20,397 nt of DNA, taken from NCBI GenBank assembly GCA_964639875.1, contig CAZXEM010000013.1, positions 1 through 20,397 on the forward strand, in the 5' to 3' direction. The DNA comes from CAZQLW01 sp964639875 (GTDB lineage Archaea > Nanobdellota > Nanobdellia > Woesearchaeales > GW2011-AR9). Shown one piece after another: positions 14,011 to 20,397 of the stretch; within the stretch, counting starts at the first letter, position 1, and every line of letters begins with the position of its first letter. The notes under the pieces were generated by a model, which worked only from the letters and a program-made list of their open reading frames with translations, was not told the DNA's origin and ran no database searches. The translations under genes and the position numbers were made by a program.

Positions 14011-15222
14011 ATGAGACGGTTTAATTTAAAGAAATTTCCAGTAGAAAATAAGGTGGTTTTGTTAAGAGTAGATTATAATGTGCCTCTTCACAATAATAAA
14101 ATTCTTGATAATACTAAAATTATTGCTTCTTTACCAACAATTAAATACCTTTTAAGTAAAAATTGTCAGATTATCATCGCAACCCATTTAGGGAATCCTA
14201 AAGGTAAAGTTGTTAATGAACTTAAAACTGATCCATTAGCTAAAGAACTTAAAAAGTTGTTAAAAGTTAACGTTACAAAGATTGATGATTGTCTTGGTAA
14301 GGAAGTTAAAGAAAAGATTAATAAAGCAAAAACTACAAAAATATTTTTTTTAGAAAATTTACGTTTTTATCGGGCTGAAGAAAAAAATAATCATCTGTTC
14401 GCTCATTCATTAGCAAGTCTTGCTGATTTTTATGTTAATGATGCCTTTGCAGTTTCTCATCGGAAACACGCTTCAATTGAAGCGATCACTCATTTCTTAC
14501 CATCATTAGCAGGATTCTTGTTAGAGAAAGAAATATTTTATCTTAACAATGCGCTTAAACCAAGAAGGCCAGTTGTCTGGATCATGGGCGGGGCAAAGTT
14601 GGACAAAGTTCAATTAATAAAAAAGATTTTAAGAAAAACTGATCAGATTCTTATCGGTGGAGCTTTAGCATTTTCGTTTTTGAAAGCTAAGGGTATTAAA
14701 GTAGGTATGTCAAAAGTTGATTCTAATTCTGTTAGTTCAGCAAAAAAGTTGTTAAAAAAATGGTCAGCAAAAAAAATAATTTTACCATTAGATTTTATTG
14801 TCAGTGAAAAATTTTCTCCTCAAGCTAAAAGTAAAATTGTTAATTATAATCAAATTAAAAATAATCAAATTGCACTTGATCTTGGGCCGAGAACTGTTGA
14901 ACTTTTCAAAAAGCAGCTTAGTAAAGCTAATACTATTGTTTGGAACGGTCCTTTAGGTTATTTTGAATGGGCAAAGTACGCATTTTCTACTAAAGCTGTT
15001 GGCAGATTTTTAGGAAAGTTGGAATCAGTAAAAATTTGTGGTGGTGGAGAAACTGCTGAAGCAGTAAACAAGTTTCATCTTGCCCATAATTTCACTCACC
15101 TTTCTACTGGTGGCGGTGCAACTTTAACGTTCCTTGCTGGAAACAAATTGGTTGGAATTACAGCTTTAGAAAAAAATTATCAAAAGTTTAGAAAAAAAGC
15201 AAGGTTAATCAGGGTTATTTGA
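14011..15222 (+). CDS. pgk: phosphoglycerate kinase
   Basis: A 403-aa cytosolic glycolytic/gluconeogenic enzyme that exchanges phosphate between 1,3-bisphosphoglycerate and ADP. Family signatures appear in order from the 14011 start: LRVDYNVP around residues 17-24, THLGNPKG (canonical SHLGRP) in the fifties, FLENLRFY around 112-119, VNDAFAVSHRKHAS, MGGAKLDK, LIGGALAFSFLKAKG, LDLGPRT, WNGPLGYFE, GGGETAEAV and HLSTGGGATL. Both substrate domains are therefore intact. The longer ATG at 13978 lies inside the TATA box and would add 11 residues of non-family sequence; MRRFNLKKF at 14011 aligns with the usual N terminus. The 3' end carries a hairpin that includes the stop codon. No other glycolytic gene is beside it here. 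Confidence 0.95.
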   Translation: MRRFNLKKFPVENKVVLLRVDYNVPLHNNKILDNTKIIASLPTIKYLLSKNCQIIIATHLGNPKGKVVNELKTDPLAKELKKLLKVNVTKIDDCLGKEVKEKINKAKTTKIFFLENLRFYRAEEKNNHLFAHSLASLADFYVNDAFAVSHRKHASIEAITHFLPSLAGFLLEKEIFYLNNALKPRRPVVWIMGGAKLDKVQLIKKILRKTDQILIGGALAFSFLKAKGIKVGMSKVDSNSVSSAKKLLKKWSAKKIILPLDFIVSEKFSPQAKSKIVNYNQIKNNQIALDLGPRTVELFKKQLSKANTIVWNGPLGYFEWAKYAFSTKAVGRFLGKLESVKICGGGETAEAVNKFHLAHNFTHLSTGGGATLTFLAGNKLVGITALEKNYQKFRKKARLIRVI

Positions 15223-15226
15223 TTAA
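15205..15226 (+). terminator. hairpin over the pgk stop codon
   Basis: TTAATCA (15205-15211) pairs perfectly with TGATTAA (15220-15226) around an 8-nt loop; the TGA stop is the first part of the right arm. The next gene converges 11 nt further on. Confidence 0.45.
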
Positions 15227-15236
15227 TGTTTAATAT

Positions 15237-16529
15237 TTAAAATTTAATTTCCATATCTTTGTCTAGAACCACTTTGACCAAATTTATAAAAAAGTCAATT
15301 TCTCTTTTTTTAACAATGTTGTTATCGTTCAATTCTTCTTCAACATCTTTCATTTCTTCAGATAACTTGTTTACCAGTTCATTATAATGATCCAGACGAT
15401 ATTTAATCTCTTCAATTTTTTGCGATGAGTCTTTATTTTCCAGTTTTAATCTTAACTCTTCCTGCTCTTTAGACAATTTAAAATGGTTATCTTGTAATTC
15501 TTTTAAATATCCAGAACCAGCTTTTTCAATCAGTTTAAAAATCATATTTTTTTGTTCAGGGTCAAATTCAATTTTTCCAATTACAAGCGCACTTTTTAGT
15601 TCTTCAAGAATTTTAACAATAACTAACGGTTCATCTTGGTAAAAAATGTTCATTGTGTTTTCAAAATAGTTGTGGACAAGTTGATTTTCAGGATGAATTT
15701 TAGAATATTCTTTTAATACTGGTTTGATTTTTGAAAAGAATAAATAAACTCGATCATCGTTTTCTTCAAGTTCTGTTAATAACTTTTTTTGTTTCAATTC
15801 AATCTCTTCAATTGTTGAATAATCAGAATTTTCTTTAAATTGTTGAAGTTCGTTTTCCTTTTCTTCTTGTTTATTTTTTGTTGAATTTAACCTCTCAGAC
15901 TTTATTGTTAGGTTTTCGTGAAGTTTTTTTATCTTTGCTCGATATTCTTCAAGTTGGGATGATTTTACTCTTAACGAAATCATTCTTTGATAACCGCTTT
16001 TAACAATTTCTTCTTGAAAAATTTTCTTGGCATGGTTAAGTTCAATGAACTCTTTAAGTAAAGGGTTAATCGCTAATTCTTTTTCATCTTTAGTTAAAAT
16101 GAATGAATAATTATGAGAAAATGTACTTTTTTCTATCTGTTCTTGAATTTTGTTAAGTTCGGTTTCAATTTTTTCGTTAAGTTCAATAACTGTTTCTATT
16201 TTAAGTTCTTCAGGGAAAGTTAATAAGTCCAAAAATTTTATTGTTTCAGAAAAAATAGTACTTATTTCACCAGTTTTGTAACTTAGGCCGAGAGAATTGA
16301 TTTTCTTTTCCCAATCTTCAATTTTGCATTCTAGTAACCAACGTTTATCTTTTAATTTATTAGTATAATTGATAAGTTTTTCGTCAAGTTTATTTTTAGA
16401 AACAATTTCTTCAATTCTTAATTCTACCCAATCAGGAAGGTCGTTCACATGGACAGTTTCTATTTTAGAAGTAGACGATTCCATTTTTATAAAACCTAAT
16501 TTTTCTAAAATCTTAATCAATAATCCCAT
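15237..16529 (-). CDS. long coiled-coil protein
   Basis: A 430-aa protein of mostly Glu/Lys/Leu heptad-like sequence. Coiled-coil stretches are clearest around residues 185-260 and 335-410, separated by a more globular part near 260-320. No Walker A/B motif is present, so it is not a complete SMC or Rad50 ATPase, and no hydrophobic membrane segment is visible apart from a mildly hydrophobic start (MGLLIKILEKLGFIK), which could be an amphipathic membrane-binding helix. CTTAAATAC at about 16550-16558 fits a leaderless start at 16529. It is in line with, but about 90 nt downstream of, the YchF-like GTPase gene. Coiled-coil composition gives misleading homology hits, so no function is assigned. 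Confidence 0.75.
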   Translation of the reverse strand: MGLLIKILEKLGFIKMESSTSKIETVHVNDLPDWVELRIEEIVSKNKLDEKLINYTNKLKDKRWLLECKIEDWEKKINSLGLSYKTGEISTIFSETIKFLDLLTFPEELKIETVIELNEKIETELNKIQEQIEKSTFSHNYSFILTKDEKELAINPLLKEFIELNHAKKIFQEEIVKSGYQRMISLRVKSSQLEEYRAKIKKLHENLTIKSERLNSTKNKQEEKENELQQFKENSDYSTIEEIELKQKKLLTELEENDDRVYLFFSKIKPVLKEYSKIHPENQLVHNYFENTMNIFYQDEPLVIVKILEELKSALVIGKIEFDPEQKNMIFKLIEKAGSGYLKELQDNHFKLSKEQEELRLKLENKDSSQKIEEIKYRLDHYNELVNKLSEEMKDVEEELNDNNIVKKREIDFFINLVKVVLDKDMEIKF

Positions 16530-16617
16530 AATATAGAATTAATTAGAAGGGTATTTAAGAATTTCTGTATTAGGAAATATAAGTTTTAGGGTGTTATTCA
16601 GAAAAATGTTTAATATT

Positions 16618-17823
16618 CTATCTTCCAGCAACAATTTCAACAATGTCCATATGTTTCAAAAGATGTTCTTTCCCAACAGTCATCTTTGTCCTAACGTCTT
16701 TTGCACAGATGAATTTCTTACCAAAATCTGTATGTAACTTGTAGGCAAAGTCCAACGCAGTAGTACCGTTTGGCATTAAGAAACAGTCCGGGATAACATT
16801 ACCGTCAGAATCTTCTAACTTACTTACTCCGCCAGGAAAAATAGCAATATAATCAAGTAGTTCAAACACGGCCCGGTCTAAAGTTTGTTGCACTCCAGTT
16901 GCTGAAAATTTTTCTAAAATGTTTTCTTTAATAAACTGTAATGCTTGTTTTTGTTTATCGTTAAGAGAATTTTCTCCTTTATCTGTAATTGTAAACTCTT
17001 TCTCACCAGGAATGTAATCAATCAGTTCGGCTTTACCGGCTTCTCTTAAAGCCAGTTCAGATTCAGCTGAACAGGCAACAAACAAATGGTCAGGAAACTG
17101 TTCTTTCAATTTATCAAAATTTTCTTTTGCACCGGGAACGTCAATTTTGTTACAGGCAATAATCATAGGTTTAGTTTTTTTACGTAAAACTACTGCGATT
17201 TGTTTCAAATCATCTTCTGTCCAGGAATTAGGCTTGTCTTTATTTAATCCAAGTTCTTTAATTGCATGTTCAACCATATCTTCAGTAACTTTTAAGCCTG
17301 ACAACTGTTTACCTAAAGCCAGATGAATTTCTGCTTTTTCTTGAACAACTGTTCGAGCAAACTTTTCCCACCCTTTTTTTAGAATTCCTAAATACCACAT
17401 GTCCAGTTCAACTTCTAAAAATTTTACATCGTTTGCAGGGTCATAACTTCCAGGAGTGATTGATTCGCCTTTCTCGTTAGTCGTACCGGCAACATCTATA
17501 ACGTGGATTAAAACGTCGGCTTGTCTTAAATCGTCAAGAAACTGGTTACCCATCCCTTTACCTTCATGCGCTCCAGGAACAAGGCCTGCTACATCAATCG
17601 CTTGCACGGGAACAAACCGGTAATCTTTCAAAATAAACCCGTTCCGAGGATTAGAAACTTTCCCAAAATCTTTTGCAGGATCAATAATTTTAACATAACC
17701 AACTCCCTCGTTAGGTTTAATAGTTGCGAACGGATAATTAGCAATTTCTACTTCTGCCAGCGTGGCTGCTTTAAAGAACGTACTTTTTCCGACATTTGCT
17801 TTTCCTACTATACCTACAATCAT
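16618..17823 (-). CDS. archaeal YchF/OBG-family TGS GTPase
   Basis: A 401-aa translation-associated GTPase of the OBG class, the archaeal YchF-like lineage. G1 is GKANVGKST at 7-15, a threonine near 34 fits G2, G3 is DVAG at 77-80, followed by the typical LVPGAHEGKGMGNQFLDDLR, G4 is NKID at 225-228 and G5 is CSAESE near 251-256. A helical insertion of about 110 residues lies between G3 and G4, as in this subgroup. The C-terminal 80 residues (PNGTTALDFAYKLHTDFG) form a TGS domain, which contacts RNA or the ribosome. The ATG at 17823 has a TATA-like CTTAAAAAC about 28 nt upstream, consistent with a leaderless transcript. Confidence 0.95.
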   Translation of the reverse strand: MIVGIVGKANVGKSTFFKAATLAEVEIANYPFATIKPNEGVGYVKIIDPAKDFGKVSNPRNGFILKDYRFVPVQAIDVAGLVPGAHEGKGMGNQFLDDLRQADVLIHVIDVAGTTNEKGESITPGSYDPANDVKFLEVELDMWYLGILKKGWEKFARTVVQEKAEIHLALGKQLSGLKVTEDMVEHAIKELGLNKDKPNSWTEDDLKQIAVVLRKKTKPMIIACNKIDVPGAKENFDKLKEQFPDHLFVACSAESELALREAGKAELIDYIPGEKEFTITDKGENSLNDKQKQALQFIKENILEKFSATGVQQTLDRAVFELLDYIAIFPGGVSKLEDSDGNVIPDCFLMPNGTTALDFAYKLHTDFGKKFICAKDVRTKMTVGKEHLLKHMDIVEIVAGR

Positions 17824-17881
17824 TTTAAATGTTAGATTTCAAGTTTGTTTTTAAGATTTATTGTTTTTTTAAGAAAATGTT

Positions 17882-18811
17882 CTATGTATGAACTCTAAAC
17901 TCTTTAACAAGTTCTTCCAATTGTTCAGGGGTAGCTTCTTCACGGAACTTTCTTAAACCATTAAACAAATTCTTTTTTTGTTCATTTGCTTGTAATAGCT
18001 TCTCTCTTAGTTCAGGGTCAACTTGTAAGTAATTTTTTGCAGCATAGAATTGACTTAACGATTTCTCCACAAACCCTTCATGATTAACCATTAATTCATT
18101 TTCCAAAAATAAAATTGGTTTTCCGGGTGGTTCAATGTTACTTAAATCATCATACATGTTAAAACTAAAACCAATAGCAATTAGATTAGAGTCTGGCTTT
18201 TCATGGTCTGAGAATGGAACAAAAATATTAGTATTTTTTAATTTGTAATGAGTTATTGGCGGATTAAACATCATTTTTGAAGCTTCAATAACTGTAGGGA
18301 TGCCTGACACTAAAGCACTAAATACCAAATATTGGTCTGTGTGTTCTTTCTTATTTAACAAACGTTTACCAAGCACAGTTAATTTAGCTGTTGGCACCGT
18401 AATTGGAGAAATGATAGAATTAACAATACCACATGCTAACATAACGTAAGGTCTACTTTTAACAGGTTGAATATCTAATTGAGAAATAATTTTTTCATAA
18501 GTGTTTTTAGTTTGTGTTTCAATATTTTTCATGGGATTTGGTAGCTTGTTTTTTAATTCTCTTAATTGGTAATCAAATTGCATAGAAAAGTTATCTCTCT
18601 TACCATTAGATAATAAATGCGCATTATTTGAACCGCAACTAATCCTAACACTGGCTCCTGCATTAAGATTACTAACAAATAGATACTTAAAATCTTCTTT
18701 ATGGAATGTTTCAAACCTTTCTAAAGCAATGCCGTAACCTTTTCCAGTATTAAGGAAATATTGATTTTCTCCTAACTTCTCTTTTGAATTAATTAATTCT
18801 TTAAGTGTCAT
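17882..18811 (-). CDS. unknown 309-aa protein
   Basis: I do not recognise this protein. It looks soluble with mixed structure. A hydrophobic middle (VMLACGIVNSIISPITVPTA, about residues 123-142) could be buried or peripheral to a membrane. The C-terminal 60 residues (ELREKLLQANEQKKNLFNG, then TPEQLEELVKEF) are helical and charged. No catalytic motif is evident. AGTATATATAATTT around 18834-18847 supplies a TATA box about 28 nt before the ATG at 18811. It precedes the YchF-like GTPase gene by 58 nt in the same direction and is divergent from the coiled-coil gene at 18921. Confidence 0.75.
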   Translation of the reverse strand: MTLKELINSKEKLGENQYFLNTGKGYGIALERFETFHKEDFKYLFVSNLNAGASVRISCGSNNAHLLSNGKRDNFSMQFDYQLRELKNKLPNPMKNIETQTKNTYEKIISQLDIQPVKSRPYVMLACGIVNSIISPITVPTAKLTVLGKRLLNKKEHTDQYLVFSALVSGIPTVIEASKMMFNPPITHYKLKNTNIFVPFSDHEKPDSNLIAIGFSFNMYDDLSNIEPPGKPILFLENELMVNHEGFVEKSLSQFYAAKNYLQVDPELREKLLQANEQKKNLFNGLRKFREEATPEQLEELVKEFRVHT

Positions 18812-18920
18812 CTTAATTAAAAGATTGATAGAAAGTATATATAATTTATTGTTGTTTAAAAGTTATATTTTTTAAAGTAAGAGAAACCTATTTAAAACAT
18901 AAAAGTATCCTTTAACAATA

Positions 18921-20105
18921 ATGGAAGAGAGTGCAAGATTAGATGTTACAAGAGAAATAAAAGTTACTCCTAGGAATAAAAGTCAGAAATTACAAGAAGT
19001 AGCAGAAAATAAACAAATTTACAAATCATTACATAAAGCAGTAAAGATCATCTCTTTAGAAACCGATGTTCTTAAAGTTCTTGAAAAAGAGTTGAAACAA
19101 TTAAAGTTACTTTTGGATAAATTTGGAGAAGTTTCTGGATCAAGAGCAACAACTAGAGATACTGAGTTGGGTGAAGCAGTTCTAATGCAAAGGATTGAGC
19201 AAGTTACTAAGACTCTTTTGATTGAACGAGATTTGGAACAGAAATTTGCAGTGGATTTAGATAAGATTTTATCAGTAATTGAAACAAAATTAAAACATGC
19301 TTTGACATTAACTTCATTAATTGATAATGAGAAAAAGTTTATTGAAGATGCTTTAAATGAGATTGATAATTATAAAATCAGGATTAAAGAAAAATTAAAT
19401 TTAATTTTTAAACAAATCAAAGAGACGAGAACTAAACAGGGCGTGATTGAACTTCATAACACTATTTTTATTTTTTACAATCAAGAATTGTTACCTTTAC
19501 GTGTTTTAGTATTAGAAGTTGAAAAGAAAATTGTCAAAATGAGTACTTCAAGTGAAAATGATTTACGGAAATATTTGTTTTATTATTTGGATTCTTTAGA
19601 AAAAGATTTATTAGTAATTTCTAATTCTACTATCCAAGGTTATACTGAACTGATTTTTGAAATGAGGCAAAAGATACTTTATTTAAAAAATTCTTTAGAA
19701 CGTAAAACTACTATCAAGAAAATGTTCATTTCAGAAATTGAAAAACACATTTTTATTTATTTGGATAAGATAATTGCAAAATTAGAAACTGAACAAGAAA
19801 GTTGGGTAGTTAACGAAATAATGGCTAGTGTAATCAAACCGTTCATTTCAATTATTATTACTGCTAAAGATTTAAGATTATCAATTACTAGAACTTTATA
19901 TTGGAACAAAAATAAAGAGAGTAAAATTCTTTTACGGTTATTAAAATTAATTTTTGTTCTTAACAAGAAAAAGAGAGTTAATATCATCTGGTTCAATTTT
20001 ACTATTAACCATTTATCTGAATTGGGAAGGTTTTATCCTCACCTTAGAAAAGAGACAAAAATAATTATTTATCGAACTAAAAAGGAAAATGAATTTTTAT
20101 TTTGA
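18921..20105 (+). CDS. coiled-coil protein, Lys/Glu/Ile-rich
   Basis: A 394-aa helical protein with long coiled-coil stretches over most of residues 20-300. The last 90 residues are more hydrophobic and basic (IKPFISIIITAKDLRLSI, then LLRLLKLIFVLNKKKRVNI), which could be a membrane-associated or buried helical end. There is no ATPase motif. CTATTTAAAAC at about 18889-18899 fits a leaderless start at 18921. Its 3' end overlaps by 9 nt a convergent gene. Like the coiled-coil gene at 15237 it flanks the GTPase pair; I see no convincing sequence similarity between the two beyond composition. Function unknown. Confidence 0.72.
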   Translation: MEESARLDVTREIKVTPRNKSQKLQEVAENKQIYKSLHKAVKIISLETDVLKVLEKELKQLKLLLDKFGEVSGSRATTRDTELGEAVLMQRIEQVTKTLLIERDLEQKFAVDLDKILSVIETKLKHALTLTSLIDNEKKFIEDALNEIDNYKIRIKEKLNLIFKQIKETRTKQGVIELHNTIFIFYNQELLPLRVLVLEVEKKIVKMSTSSENDLRKYLFYYLDSLEKDLLVISNSTIQGYTELIFEMRQKILYLKNSLERKTTIKKMFISEIEKHIFIYLDKIIAKLETEQESWVVNEIMASVIKPFISIIITAKDLRLSITRTLYWNKNKESKILLRLLKLIFVLNKKKRVNIIWFNFTINHLSELGRFYPHLRKETKIIIYRTKKENEFLF

Positions 20106-20397
20106 TAAAATTTGGTGCATTGCTTTAATATGTTCTTGGAATAATAATTCCTCTTCAGGTAAAATGCCAACGTATTGTGCCAAAAGGTTTCCCCTGGCAA
20201 GATAATCTTGTCTTCCGGGCTTGAGGCTAGAAAAAATAAACGTTTTTTTACTTCTATTAATATTGTCAAGTACTAAGTTATCAGAAAATAACGGTAAGGT
20301 TTGAGCATCATTGTACCAGTAATGGAACACATAACTGTTTTGTTCGGTAATTATTTCCACTAAATCTCCACTATTCAGTTCTTGTTCAAGATTATTA
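20097..20397 (-). CDS. unknown protein, C-terminal part only
   Basis: An open frame that continues beyond the right edge of the window: upstream of a possible GTG at 20360 it stays open to the last base, so the true start lies outside. About 100 residues are visible, with LVEIITEQNSYVFHYWYND near the start, then SSLKPGRQDYLARGNLL and a helical end (PEEELLFQEHIKAMHQILSK). I do not recognise it. It converges with the coiled-coil gene and their coding ends overlap by 9 nt. Confidence 0.65.
   Translation of the reverse strand, partial: NNLEQELNSGDLVEIITEQNSYVFHYWYNDAQTLPLFSDNLVLDNINRSKKTFIFSSLKPGRQDYLARGNLLAQYVGILPEEELLFQEHIKAMHQILSK

Noticed and set aside
17566..17835. Plus-strand open frame of 89 codons opposite the GTPase gene
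   Set aside because: An antisense shadow of the conserved G3 region; no ribosome site or coherent protein features.
19757..20269. Minus-strand frames within the coiled-coil gene and in a second frame near its end
   Set aside because: The first is antisense to a coherent coiled coil; the second is an alternate frame of the partial gene at 20097-20397, which stays open to the window edge.

Overview
The window looks like part of a very AT-rich archaeal chromosome, most plausibly from a small-genome DPANN lineage (Woesearchaeota/Pacearchaeota-like; this placement is inference). Archaeal signs are a diphthamide-synthesis gene (dph5), an archaeal-length Mre11, an archaeal YchF-like TGS GTPase, TATA boxes centred about 24-30 nt upstream of start codons (leaderless transcripts) and oligo-T terminators. 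I see no tRNA, rRNA, CRISPR array, insertion sequence or prophage gene.

Layout. 1-902 (minus): a small unknown protein overlaps by ATGA a partial mre11 that runs off the left edge. 1010-1471 (plus): ImmA/IrrE-like zinc peptidase. 1508-3234 (minus): a small unknown gene and a DEAD-box RNA helicase. 3415-8386 (minus): a tight three-gene operon of an unknown 292-aa protein, a MoxR-like AAA+ ATPase, and a von Willebrand A (VWA) protein with an N-terminal HExxH metallopeptidase-like region. Divergent from it is an acidic 379-aa unknown gene (8609-9748). 9756-9872: a long near-continuous hairpin. 9929-10675: helix-hairpin-helix plus YprB-like RNase H-fold exonuclease. 10692-11413 (minus): NYN-domain nuclease and a 47-aa zinc-ribbon protein. 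11626-11817: cold-shock-domain protein. 11918-12032: candidate structured RNA. 12103-12870: dph5. 12933-13861 (minus): two acidic unknown genes. 14011-15222: phosphoglycerate kinase. 15237-18811 (minus): coiled-coil protein, YchF-like GTPase, unknown protein. 18921-20105: second coiled-coil protein. 20097-20397: 3' part of an unknown gene.

How it fits together. Much of the first two thirds concerns RNA: helicase, cold-shock protein, exonuclease and NYN nuclease. The helicase and cold-shock genes share an identical 18-nt upstream element containing the TATA box, which suggests one cold-shock or RNA-chaperone regulon. These RNA genes carry Shine-Dalgarno leaders, while most other genes look leaderless. 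The MoxR-VWA operon resembles the chaperone-type ATPase/VWA pairs known across prokaryotes, here with a metallopeptidase signature and an unrecognised first gene; it is the best candidate for an uncharacterised system. Two GC-richer structured intergenic elements (9756-9872 and 11918-12032) are the best candidates for unannotated RNAs. Several genes end in hairpins that include the stop codon.
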